Assembly (NCBI GenBank): GCA_944321165.1 | Contig: CALUKE010000008.1 | Location: 52,431-116,430, forward strand | Reading direction: 5' to 3' | Source: an uncultured Odoribacter sp. | GTDB taxonomy: Bacteria; Bacteroidota; Bacteroidia; Bacteroidales; Marinifilaceae | Length of the DNA: 64,000 bases | Shown here: piece after piece, positions 1 to 8,700 of the stretch | How the letters are laid out: every line of letters begins with the position of its first letter | How positions within the stretch are numbered: the stretch's first letter is position 1 | The notes under the pieces: model-generated | Database searches by the model: none | What the model was told of the DNA's origin: nothing | Seen by the model: only the letters and a program-made list of their open reading frames with translations | Position numbers and translations under genes: made by a program

Positions 1-720
1 TCGGTCGGTCAAGGCCAGGGTTTGCGGATAAGTCAGGCTTTCGCACATTTTTTCGATGCCCCGGTGGATGTATCCGCAGTTGACGTCTACCTTTTTTACG
101 ATTTCTCCTTCCAGGGATACCCGGAAACGGAGTACTCCGTGGGTAGCCGGGTGTTGAGGACCGATGTTTACCACGTATTCGTCGTCTTCGAAGATGACAT
201 TTGTTTTTTCCTCTACGGTACCGGACTGGGTTAATGCCAAGGTCTGGGTGGCATCCGGACTGCTTTCGCTGTCCAGCCGTACCGGATTGATCCGTTCGTC
301 CGGATCATAGTCTTTGCGGAAGGGATAGCCGACCCAGTCGTTTCGTAAAAACAGACGTCGCATGTCCGGGTGGTTGATGAAGCGGATACCGAAAAAACCG
401 AATACTTCCCGTTCGTTCAGATTGGCTGTTGCCCAGATGTCGGAGACTGTCGGCAATTCCGGATTTTCCCGGTTGGGAGTTTCCATGCGCAGGGTCAACT
501 CATGCTTCAAGCGGGTTGAGCGCAGGTGATATATGACTCCCAGTGTTTCTCCCCAGTCCATCCCGGTCATGCATACCAGAAAATCGAATGCCAAATCCGG
601 GTCGTCGTGCAGGTGTCGGGCCAGATCGTGGAAAAAGATCGGGGGAACGCTTACAAACAGCATACCATGCTTTTCTTCAATGGTAGCTTCCGGTACAATA
701 TTTAATATCTTCTCTTTCAT
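1..720 (-). CDS. nuoCD: NADH-quinone oxidoreductase subunit C/D fusion (partial, 3' end outside window)
   Basis: Reading leftward from the ATG at 718-720, the frame stays open to the window edge (240 codons seen). The first about 175 residues match the NuoC (30-kDa) subunit, including [13 protein letters not shown] and the PFRKDYDP stretch. They run without a stop into the NuoD start motif [15 protein letters not shown] and then [12 protein letters not shown]. This fused C/D arrangement is known from several bacterial lineages. The protein belongs to the peripheral arm of complex I and helps form the quinone site. Its ATG overlaps the nuoB stop by four bases (ATGA), so translation is probably coupled. 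The C-terminal NuoD part is cut off by the window. Confidence 0.95.
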   Translation of the reverse strand, partial: MKEKILNIVPEATIEEKHGMLFVSVPPIFFHDLARHLHDDPDLAFDFLVCMTGMDWGETLGVIYHLRSTRLKHELTLRMETPNRENPELPTVSDIWATANLNEREVFGFFGIRFINHPDMRRLFLRNDWVGYPFRKDYDPDERINPVRLDSESSPDATQTLALTQSGTVEEKTNVIFEDDEYVVNIGPQHPATHGVLRFRVSLEGEIVKKVDVNCGYIHRGIEKMCESLTYPQTLALTDR

Positions 721-1322
721 AGACTGTTTGCATTACTTGGCTCAGTGGTTTCGTTGAGAGAATCGGGTGGGTTCTGTTGTTTGTTCACTCCTCCCAGGAA
801 TTTCTCGACTTTTATCTTACGCTGCAATTGCATCATGCCGTAAAGCAGGGATTCGGGACGGGGTGGGCACCCCGGAACGTATACATCCACTGGCAGTATT
901 TGATTGACCCCTTTCACCACATGATAGGATTTCTTGAACGGTCCTCCGGAAATGGCACAGCCTCCCATGGCAATTACGTATTTGGGCTCCGCCATCTGGT
1001 CGTATAGACGCCGCAAAACCGGAGCCATTTTGTGAACGATGGTGCCGGCGACGATGATGACATCGGCCTGCCGGGGACTGGCCCGGGTTACTTCAAACCC
1101 GAAACGGGCGAAATCGTAACGTGCCGCCCCCACCGCCATGAATTCGATTCCGCAGCAGCTGGTGGCAAAAGTAAGCGGCCATACGGAGTTGGAACGTCCC
1201 CAGTTGATGAGATCGTCCAGACATCCCATAATGACATTGGTTCCGTTGGCCCGGAGTTGTTCGAGGTATTCATTGTCTTTGAAATCCTCATATTTCATGG
1301 ATTTTATTTGAGGTTTTTTCAT
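717..1322 (-). CDS. nuoB: NADH-quinone oxidoreductase subunit B
   Basis: 201 residues. NuoB carries the N2 iron-sulfur cluster of complex I, the last electron carrier before quinone. The cluster ligands are visible: the tandem cysteines of SCCGIEFMA, the cysteine of [10 protein letters not shown], and the cysteine of VPGCPPRPE. The first Met ([14 protein letters not shown]) follows nuoA by 23 bp; Met9 is an alternative start. The tail after about residue 180 ([17 protein letters not shown]) is polar and probably unstructured. Genes run nuoA-nuoB-nuoCD in the usual order, with the stop overlapping nuoCD. Confidence 0.96.
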   Translation of the reverse strand: MKKPQIKSMKYEDFKDNEYLEQLRANGTNVIMGCLDDLINWGRSNSVWPLTFATSCCGIEFMAVGAARYDFARFGFEVTRASPRQADVIIVAGTIVHKMAPVLRRLYDQMAEPKYVIAMGGCAISGGPFKKSYHVVKGVNQILPVDVYVPGCPPRPESLLYGMMQLQRKIKVEKFLGGVNKQQNPPDSLNETTEPSNANSL

Positions 1323-1345
1323 GCTTTTTTTTCATTTTCACTTTT

Positions 1346-1696
1346 TTATTTCCATTCAAGTGCTCCTTTTCTCCAGGCATAAGCTAAGCCCAGTATCAGG
1401 ATGACCATGAAAAATAATATGTTGATCAGACCGTCAATCCCGGCGTCCTGAACCGTAACGGCCCACGGGAAAAGGAATACGGCTTCTACATCAAACATTA
1501 AAAACAGGATGGCGAATAGATAATAACCTGCTTTGAACTGCATCCAGGAGTGGCCACGGGTCGGAATACCGCATTCGTAAGCTTCTCCTTTCTGACGATT
1601 GAATGAACGAGGAGAAATAATTCGGGCAACACCGAGAGCGATTCCTACCAAAGCGATCGCCGTAAGAATAACGACAATTAATAAAGTCAGATTCAT
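1346..1696 (-). CDS. nuoA: NADH-quinone oxidoreductase subunit A
   Basis: 116 residues, normal for NuoA, a small inner-membrane subunit of complex I. Three hydrophobic segments are visible: about residues 4-27, 60-80 and 88-108. Between the first two lies the conserved loop KGEAYECGIPTRG, with the family cysteine. It is the first nuo gene. About 88 bp separate it from the upstream lipoprotein gene; that stretch has no perfect TAnnTTTG box, so the operon promoter is not identified here. Confidence 0.95.
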   Translation of the reverse strand: MNLTLLIVVILTAIALVGIALGVARIISPRSFNRQKGEAYECGIPTRGHSWMQFKAGYYLFAILFLMFDVEAVFLFPWAVTVQDAGIDGLINILFFMVILILGLAYAWRKGALEWK

Positions 1697-1784
1697 ATGG
1701 AATATGTTTTTATAATTACCTAAAAACTAATATATTACCTCCTTTTTGAAAAGAGGGTTTTGCATGTTCGGTCGATATGTTTTT

Positions 1785-2153
1785 TCAAATAACGATTTTT
1801 TGCAGCGCATAGACATAATAGTCGATGGACGCTCGTCCCTTTAGGACTGATGCTGTGGCGACAGTGCCCTGCTGCGGATTTTCAATCGATTTGGCATCAT
1901 CATACCGAAGCCCGTAGAACAGTCTGGAAAAGACTTTCTTATCTAAATTGGTATGTGTGATTTCTTCTGTCAGATCTCCTCCCTGAACATGTAGAAAAGA
2001 GATGAGAGAGTTCAATACATTGGTGGTAGTATTGATGAAGGTGGTGTGAATTGTCTGGTGGGTATAACGGGCCTTTACATCTTGGGGCGAGCAGTTTTCA
2101 GAAAAACAGCTTCCCAGCACCACCCATAATATGATCCATTTAATAATTTTCAC
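1785..2153 (-). CDS. Small putative lipoprotein, unknown function
   Basis: About 122 residues from a GTG start (VKIIKW...). The frame could begin at an upstream ATG (2183), but that ATG sits inside a TACATTTG promoter box (2173-2180), so it would lie upstream of the transcript start; the GTG preceded by AAAGAAAAGA is preferred. The N-terminus is a hydrophobic segment ending in LGSC, a plausible lipobox, so the mature protein would be an envelope lipoprotein. The rest is polar with no recognised domain. It lies between nuoA and a divergent helicase gene. Function unknown; it could read through into nuo. Confidence 0.6.
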   Translation of the reverse strand: MKIIKWIILWVVLGSCFSENCSPQDVKARYTHQTIHTTFINTTTNVLNSLISFLHVQGGDLTEEITHTNLDKKVFSRLFYGLRYDDAKSIENPQQGTVATASVLKGRASIDYYVYALQKIVI

Positions 2154-2172
2154 ACTCTTTTCTTTGAACGCG

Positions 2173-2180
2173 CAAATGTA
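2173..2180 (-). promoter_or_regulatory. TACATTTG -7 box of the small lipoprotein gene
   Basis: Perfect match to the Bacteroidetes TAnnTTTG element on the minus strand, about 20 bp before the proposed GTG start. No well-spaced -33 TTTG was found. Confidence 0.55.
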
Positions 2181-2248
2181 CAATTAAATTTTGTGGATTG
2201 TGTCACAATTTATATTAAAAAAATCTGAATTAATTGTCCATATTCCCT

Positions 2249-2256
2249 TACCTTTG
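2249..2256 (+). promoter_or_regulatory. TACCTTTG -7 box of the helicase gene
   Basis: Perfect TAnnTTTG match 51 bp before the ATG at 2308. It argues against the TTG at 2191 as start, which lies upstream of this promoter. Confidence 0.6.
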
Positions 2257-2307
2257 CCTGCGTATCGGCTGTATTTTGTCCGATTCCGAAACGTTAAGTC
2301 GAAAGGA

Positions 2308-4209
2308 ATGGTTATGGAGTCCCGTTTTTCACCGCTGGCAGATTTACAGCAGCAACGCTTGTTGTTGCAGAAGGAATATGCATATGAGAAGGAGTTGTAT
2401 CGGCAACAGACGTTGGAGGTGGGAATTCCTCGGCGGGCTCAGCAGGGGGTGTGCTGGTATCCGGTGAGACTGGGCAATAGTCGTTACAATGCGTTGAATC
2501 AGTTTACGGTGGAGATTATCCGGCAGGAACGGGAAGAGATTGAGCACAGTTTTGAATATGGGCGGCCGGTTTGCTTCTTCCGTTTGGAACGGGATGGAAC
2601 GCTTCGTTATTTTAATTTTTCAGCACTGATCAGTTATGTCCGAGAGGACCGTATGGTGGTAGTGCTACCGGCAGTGTCGGTTTTGCCGGAATTGTCCATG
2701 GCCGGAGAATTGGGTGTACAGTTGTATTTTGATGACACCTCTTATAAAACGATGTTTGCTGCTTTGCAGGAGGTGATGGCGGCGAGGGGAGATCGGACGG
2801 CTTATTTGCGGGAAGTGATATTGGGGAAGGCTTTGCCTGAGTGGCGGGAACTGTATCCGGTGCGCTTTCCCTGGTTGAATGCCTCTCAGGAGGAGGCGGT
2901 CAATCGGGTGCTGTGTGCCAGGGATGTGGCAGTAGTACACGGTCCTCCCGGTACGGGTAAAACGACAACCCTGGTAGAGGCGGTGTATGAAACCCTGCAT
3001 CGGGAAAATCAGGTGATGGTAGCGGCGCAGAGTAATACGGCGGTCGACTGGATTGCCGAAAAACTGGTCGATCGGGGAATTCCGGTACTGCGGGTGGGGA
3101 ATCCCACGCGGGTGAATGATAAAATGCTGGCATTTACCTATGAGCGTCGTTTCGAAGCGCATGTCGATTATCCGGAATTGTGGAAAATAAGGAAAACCAT
3201 TCGTGATATCAGTGCTTCGCTGCGGAAAAAAAGAGAGGGAGAAAGGGGCGTTTGCTTTGATCGCTTGGCAAAGCTGCGGGCCCGGGCGACGGAATTGGAA
3301 ATCCGGATTGATGCGCAGCTGTTTGCGGAGGCCCGGGTGATTGCCTGTACTCTGGTGGGGGCTGCCAATCGGGTATTAGAACGGAAGCGTTTTTCTTCTT
3401 TGTTTATCGATGAGGCGGCTCAGGCCATTGAGGCGGCCTGTTGGATCGCGATTTCCAGGGCAGATCGGGTGATTTTGGCCGGAGATCATTGTCAACTGCC
3501 TCCGACAATCAAATGTCTCGAAGCGGCCAAGGGCGGTTTGGACCGGACGTTGTTGGAAAAGGTGGTTCATACCAAGCCGGAAACCGTTTCTCTTTTAAAG
3601 ATACAGTACCGCATGCATGAAGACATCATGCGTTTTTCTTCCCGCTGGTTTTATCATCATGCTTTGGAGGCTGCGCCGGAAGTAAGGTCGCGGGGGATTC
3701 TGGATTATGATACGCCGATCAGTTGGGTAGATACTTCCGATTTGGAAATTCGGGAGAAGAGTGTGGCGGATGGAACCGGTCGATTGAATACCGGGGAGGC
3801 AGAACTGTTGATCCGGCATTTGAAGGAGTATATATGGAGAATCGGACCGGAACGGGTGTTGTCCGAGGGAATTGATTTCGGTTTGATTTCCCCTTACCGG
3901 GCACAGGTGCAATATGTTCGGCAGCTGCTGCGGCGAGATACCTTCTTTCGTCCTTATCGTTCCTTGATTACGGTGCATACGGTGGATGGTTTTCAAGGGC
4001 AGGAAAGGGATGTGATTTTTATCAGTCTGGTGCGGGCGAATGAGGCTGGACAGATCGGATTTTTACGCGATCTCCGTCGGATGAATGTGGCGATGACCCG
4101 GGCGCGGATGAAGCTGTTGATTTTGGGAGATGCATCGACCCTGACCCGGCATCCTTTTTACCGGGCGCTCTATGAGTACATAGAAAACATATCGAAGGCG
4201 GAAGCTTAG
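2308..4209 (+). CDS. Superfamily 1 DNA/RNA helicase (IGHMBP2/Upf1-like)
   Basis: 633 residues from the ATG at 2308, which follows GAAAGGA and lies downstream of the -7 box; the frame extends upstream to a TTG at 2191 that is unlikely to be used. Helicase motifs in order: Walker A GPPGTGKTTT, the AQSNTAVD motif Ia region, Walker B DEAAQ, GDHCQLPPT (motif III), QYRMHEDIM (motif IV), then HTVDGFQGQERDVI and NVAMTRARMKL (motifs V and VI). This arrangement is typical of the IGHMBP2-like branch, 5'-3' helicases acting on RNA or DNA. The cellular target is unknown. Its stop overlaps the stop of convergent dinB by four bases. Confidence 0.9.
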   Translation: MVMESRFSPLADLQQQRLLLQKEYAYEKELYRQQTLEVGIPRRAQQGVCWYPVRLGNSRYNALNQFTVEIIRQEREEIEHSFEYGRPVCFFRLERDGTLRYFNFSALISYVREDRMVVVLPAVSVLPELSMAGELGVQLYFDDTSYKTMFAALQEVMAARGDRTAYLREVILGKALPEWRELYPVRFPWLNASQEEAVNRVLCARDVAVVHGPPGTGKTTTLVEAVYETLHRENQVMVAAQSNTAVDWIAEKLVDRGIPVLRVGNPTRVNDKMLAFTYERRFEAHVDYPELWKIRKTIRDISASLRKKREGERGVCFDRLAKLRARATELEIRIDAQLFAEARVIACTLVGAANRVLERKRFSSLFIDEAAQAIEAACWIAISRADRVILAGDHCQLPPTIKCLEAAKGGLDRTLLEKVVHTKPETVSLLKIQYRMHEDIMRFSSRWFYHHALEAAPEVRSRGILDYDTPISWVDTSDLEIREKSVADGTGRLNTGEAELLIRHLKEYIWRIGPERVLSEGIDFGLISPYRAQVQYVRQLLRRDTFFRPYRSLITVHTVDGFQGQERDVIFISLVRANEAGQIGFLRDLRRMNVAMTRARMKLLILGDASTLTRHPFYRALYEYIENISKAEA

Positions 4210-5291
4210 AATTCCAGACTCAGCTGGATGGGACCGCCATGTCCGTTCGGTTCTTTCGGATCGCTCAGGGGATTGGATACACTCAGGCCCAGGAGCCGGA
4301 TGCGGTAGTCTGACAGTTGCAGGGAAGCCAGCAATTGTTTGGCGAGGGGAAGGATTTCTTTCATGTTGTGTAATTCCTGTCCTACGCTGATGCTGCGGGT
4401 TTTGACAGAGAAGTCGTGGAATTTGACTTTCAGAGTCAGGGTATGTCCTTTAAATTCGTTTTTTTGCAATCGACGGATCAGTTCGTCGGCTACATGCCAG
4501 AGTTGAATGATCAAGGCGGTCCGGGTGGTCAGGTCTTTTTCGAAAGTATATTCACAACCGACGGATTTACGGATACGGATGGCTTCTACCGGTCGGGGAT
4601 CGATGCCGTGTGAAAAATCGTGGTACAATTGACCGGCTTTTCCGAAATTGCGTTCCAGAAATTCCAGAGAACATTTCCGAAGCTGTTCTCCGTTATGAAT
4701 GCCCAGTGCATGCATTTTTTGGGCGGTCACTCTGCCGATGCCCCAGAAGGCCTCGATGGGCAGTCGGGCGATAAATGCTGCGGCTTTGCGGGGATGGATG
4801 ACAAAAAGACCGTTCGGTTTGCGGTAGTCCGAGGCGACTTTCGCTAAAAATTTATTGTAGGAAACTCCTGCAGAAGCAATTAGATCTGTTTTTTCCTGGA
4901 TTTCTTTTTTGATCAACCGGGCTATTTCTACGCCCAAAGTCAGTTTTTTTTTGTTTTCAGTAACATCTAGAAAAGCTTCGTCGAGGGCCAGGGGTTCGAT
5001 TAAATCGGTATATTCGTGGAAAATTTGATGTATTTCTGCTGAAATGGATTTGTAATACTCCATGCGTCCCGGGACGAAGATCAGATCCGGACACAGTTTC
5101 AAGGCTCTCAGGGAAGACATGGCGGAGTGAATACCGTATTTCCGGGCTTCATAGCTGGCTGCTGCCACCACCCCTCTTTCTTCGGCTCTGCCTACGGCCA
5201 GCGGTTTCCCCCGGTATTCCGGATGATCCCGCTGTTCGATGGATGCATAAAAAGCATCCATGTCGATGTGTATGATTTTCCTTTCTTCCAT
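4206..5291 (-). CDS. dinB: DNA polymerase IV
   Basis: 361 residues, normal for Y-family Pol IV, which copies past DNA lesions with low fidelity. The palm motifs are present: IIHIDMDAFYASIE at the N-terminus with its catalytic Asp, and LALDEAFLDVT with the second acidic pair. The helix-hairpin-helix region near IEAFWGIGRVTAQKM and a C-terminal little-finger domain follow. The protein ends PIQLSLEF, which resembles a beta-clamp binding peptide (QLSLEF). A TAttTTTG -7 box lies just upstream (5302-5309). No LexA-type operator was recognised. Confidence 0.95.
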   Translation of the reverse strand: MEERKIIHIDMDAFYASIEQRDHPEYRGKPLAVGRAEERGVVAAASYEARKYGIHSAMSSLRALKLCPDLIFVPGRMEYYKSISAEIHQIFHEYTDLIEPLALDEAFLDVTENKKKLTLGVEIARLIKKEIQEKTDLIASAGVSYNKFLAKVASDYRKPNGLFVIHPRKAAAFIARLPIEAFWGIGRVTAQKMHALGIHNGEQLRKCSLEFLERNFGKAGQLYHDFSHGIDPRPVEAIRIRKSVGCEYTFEKDLTTRTALIIQLWHVADELIRRLQKNEFKGHTLTLKVKFHDFSVKTRSISVGQELHNMKEILPLAKQLLASLQLSDYRIRLLGLSVSNPLSDPKEPNGHGGPIQLSLEF

Positions 5292-5301
5292 TTTCTTTTT
5301 C

Positions 5302-5309
5302 CAAAAATA
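5302..5309 (-). promoter_or_regulatory. TATTTTTG -7 box of dinB
   Basis: Perfect TAnnTTTG on the minus strand ending about 10 bp before the dinB ATG, which would give a very short leader. No clear -33 element. Confidence 0.5.
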
Positions 5310-5362
5310 AGGCTTTTTTCCATATCCCGGAGTAGATATTTTGTATTTTTTCTTCTGAAAAT

Positions 5363-5393
5363 TTTGCAGAGAATGGAAAATACCCTATATTTG
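5363..5393 (+). promoter_or_regulatory. Promoter of the tRNA-Tyr/tRNA-Gly unit
   Basis: TTTG at 5363-5366 and TATATTTG at 5386-5393, separated by 19 bp. Both boxes match the Bacteroidetes housekeeping promoter exactly, 35 bp ahead of tRNA-Tyr. Confidence 0.85.
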
Positions 5394-5428
5394 TACCCGC
5401 AAAACAGAAGAGAGTTCTTTCATGCGAT

Positions 5429-5510
5429 GGGCAGTTACCAGAGTGGCCAAATGGGGCTGACTGTAACTCAGCTGGCGAAGCCTTCGGTGGTTCGAATCCA
5501 TCACTGCCCA
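5429..5510 (+). tRNA. tRNA-Tyr (GTA)
   Basis: 82 nt with a long variable arm, as expected for tRNA-Tyr. The acceptor stem pairs GGGCAG with CTGCCC, the discriminator is A, the anticodon loop CTGTAAC contains GTA, and the T arm has GGTTCGAATCC. CCA is not encoded. It shares a transcript with the tRNA-Gly that starts 11 nt later. Confidence 0.97.
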
Positions 5511-5520
5511 CGATTCAAAT

Positions 5521-5593
5521 GCGGAAATAGCTCAGTCGATAGAGCACTAGCCTTCCAAGCTGGGGGTCGCGGGTTTGAGTCCCGTTTTCCGCT
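5521..5593 (+). tRNA. tRNA-Gly (TCC)
   Basis: 73 nt cloverleaf. The acceptor stem pairs GCGGAAA with TTTCCGC, the discriminator is T, the anticodon loop CTTCCAA contains TCC, and the T arm is GGGTTTGAGTCCC. CCA is not encoded. A terminator hairpin begins 11 nt after its end. Confidence 0.97.
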
Positions 5594-5603
5594 CTCTTTT
5601 ACA

Positions 5604-5631
5604 GGTAGTTACGAAAGTGACTACCTTTTTT
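5604..5631 (+). terminator. Intrinsic terminator of the tRNA unit
   Basis: A 9-bp stem (GGTAGTTAC with GTGACTACC, one G-U pair) closed by a GAAA loop and followed by six T residues. A canonical rho-independent terminator. Confidence 0.88.
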
Positions 5632-5662
5632 ATTTTGTGGTTTTTCGTGGTTTGGGGCATCT

Positions 5663-5683
5663 GTTTAAACCGAGGTTTAAACC
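5663..5683. repeat. GTTTAAACC direct repeat near the tRNA/island junction
   Basis: GTTTAAACC occurs twice (5663-5671 and 5675-5683) separated by GAG. Because GTTTAAAC is palindromic, the pair also reads as an inverted repeat. It lies in the 200-bp gap between the tRNA terminator and the end of the STAND gene. It could be a recombinase or regulator site, but no integrase and no second copy were found in the window. Confidence 0.4.
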
Positions 5684-5794
5684 AATTTTAACCATGAATG
5701 CCTCTGTTTCAGCGGTTTGTTACAAGCCCGCAAATCAAGTAAGAAGCATGAATTTTCCAGATTTCAAAAATGATTGATAAAAAAAATATTTATG

Positions 5795-8700
5795 TTATTT
5801 CTTCGAAATTGTATCATGTAGCCCAATATATGGGCTGTATTTTATTAAATCTTCGTTTGATAGGTGAAAGTCTTCGTGAATAAAATTGAGCAAAATTTTC
5901 TGCAACAGTCCATTGCGTGAATCTGTTTTAATTGTGGGAACATTCATATTTTTGATGCAGATGCAATTGGCATTATCAAACATATATAATTTATCTCCAT
6001 CAGGATTAAGATATATTGGCTTATTGGGGTTGATATCTTTGGCAATAATGTTTCCGCCTTGGGGACTCAGGCTGTTGTCAATAGCAATGGCAGCCTTGTT
6101 TTTTCTTGTAATCAGCCAATTACCGTTTGGGGCAATGCAACATATTTCACCGATATCTTCCTTTTTCTGAGATATTATTTTTTTTGTGTGATGACTTTCT
6201 TTTATCAGGTAAGTGGAATCGGAGGTATTGAATGCTATCATGGAATCATGGGCGCCTACAACTAAATTCCGAATACTAGTATTCGTTTTATATAATAAAC
6301 TTTTTCCGCCAGTTTGGGGATTATACATTTTCAGTGTTCCATCGTTAGAACAAGTTACAATACATCCTTTGTACGAATGTATGTCATTGATTCTGTTGTT
6401 ATGGATGTGGATCGTATCGATATTTGTAAATTTCTTATCTTGTAATGACATTACATATAAGTATTTAGATTGATAACCGGGTATAGAATAATATAGGTTG
6501 TTCCCCATAACCTCAAATACCGTACTTCGTATGTTTATAGTGCTGTTAATCTCTAGGGAGTTATTTATTGTACAATAATATAATCGGTGATTATATGATG
6601 TAATAAAGATGGTGTCGTTAATCCATTTTATTGGTCCGACAGATCCAGATATTAATTTATTTTCATGAATGTTGATTGTATTGTGAAGTTGTTTATTTTT
6701 TGTATTCCAGACCTGAATCTTTAGTGTGTATGGGATGGAGGAAAGCAATTTTCCTGACGGATTCAAAGCCATAGAAAAGTAGTTAGTGTAACCGAATGGA
6801 TATTCTAAATTGATTAAGTCTTTGTCTAACTCCAGATTGTGAGATTGTGTGTGTAAGAGTGAGTACATGGAGTCTGCGATGGATTTTGTCGGGATTTTAT
6901 GGGCTTCCAGATATTTGTACAACGCATATAAGGCTGCTTTTTTCTTGTTGTTTGAATAGCTGCTGAATTCTTCATTGACCAATGTCAATAGCTCATTGGC
7001 TTTGCTTATTTGGGCGTTGCGTTTGTAGATGACATGGACGATAACTGTAATGACAATGATCAAGACCGCCGAAGCCAACAGAGTCCGATTTATTGATTTT
7101 TTATATTGCCTCAAGAAGACCTTTATATGTGTTTTTACTTGTCTGAATCTGAGATGTTTCAGTTGATACAGGACATTTTTGTACATAAAGAACAAAACCA
7201 ATAATGCAATGACGACACCGCTTGTGGTGCATATTGAAATGGCATGAATAGAGTTTTCCGGTGTGTTTAATATCCAAAACCAGCAAAACCAATAAGTAGC
7301 GATCCATGACAGAAATGCTAATGCGACCATTGCCAATGCTTCGGCAAAGCCTTTTGAAACGGCATGATCTGAAATTCGGTTAGAGTTTATTTGTTTGATA
7401 TTCAAATACCAAAACAATGAAAGAACGATTATTATACCTAGGATCAATAAAAATAATGCAAATGGAGTATTTATTAAAAAGAACCGTACGTTGTTAAAAG
7501 TCTGTTGTACATTTTTCCAAATGGTCAATCCCAATGAGGCTTCTTTTATTTCTTTGAATCCGATGAAAGATGCATTATCACTGTATAGAAAGTCTTTCAA
7601 CTTTCCATATGGTACAATTAATGTGATGTCTTTTTTTGTGGAATATGCCAAATCGAAGAAATCCATATTGGCAGATGAAGCATACCATGTTCGTTGTTTT
7701 GCTGTTAGATTTTTACAGAATATATAAAGCTGATTTTTTGTGTTTGCGGTTAGATCCCCATCAATAAAAGAATCATCAAGGTAATATCCACCAAACCAGT
7801 TGACGTAGTGCGGATTGATTTTGCAATACAATTGATTTAAATTCGGGATTTGTAGCAGGTCTGTTCGATTGAATTGTCCCGCAGAATTTACGGATAATAC
7901 TTTATCATGATTATTTGTAAAATTCATACTCAAAAACCAACCACGAGTACATAAATAAGTCGTATCGTTTTTGATTTTCATATCATATGCCTTGGGACTC
8001 TCTGCAGATATCAATACTGGAATACTGTCATAGGTAATGATTCCTTCGTTGGTTTTAGCTAAAGGACCTTTTCCTGTGATTTCATAGACGATAGGCTGCT
8101 TTAGTTCTTGTAAGCATATTAACAGGTTCTTGATATGTGTTAGCTTTATCGTAGAGTCTTGCTTGATTTTTATTTTCTTGAGATTTGTACATCCCGAGAA
8201 AATATGATTCGTCAATGATGTCTTGGAATTGATGGTGACACTTTCCAGTGTTTTGCAATTTTCAAAAGTGCCATTTGCCACCATTTTGTCAGACAAATTC
8301 AGATTTTTACTGGGTTGGCTATAACCCATAATATATTGTGGATCATTTTTTAGAACAAAACATCCTTGTGTATCAATCTCGCTTTGTTTTTCATTGTACA
8401 ACCATTGATTATATGAGTATTTAATACTATCTCTGTCATATAATTCGAAAGGAAATTCTATTTTTTTGTCGTTTTTTAATGCATTGATAAGTTTATCTTT
8501 ATGGATATAGATAATTCTGGAGTGTATCATGTCCCACAGAACGCCGTTCTTGAATTTATAGTTGTTGCTTCCAAGAGTGGGGACGATCACTAAATCTTGA
8601 TCCGACTGGATTTGATTTATCTCTTCTGGTAAAAAAAGACATTTGAGATTCGGACATTCTGTTAAAGTTAAGCTTCCTACGATGATACTGTCTCGAAACT

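Noticed and set aside
1741..1770. CCTCCTTTTTGAAAAGAGGG hairpin before nuoA as a terminator of the lipoprotein gene
   Set aside because: The stem has a bulge and no T-run follows on the minus strand; too weak to call.
5663..5683. GTTTAAACC repeats as a CRISPR remnant
   Set aside because: Only two 9-nt copies with a 3-nt spacer; no array and no cas genes.
5127..5777. A 216-codon plus-strand frame spanning both tRNA genes
   Set aside because: It runs through two clear tRNAs and a terminator and overlaps the start of dinB on the other strand; it is a chance frame.
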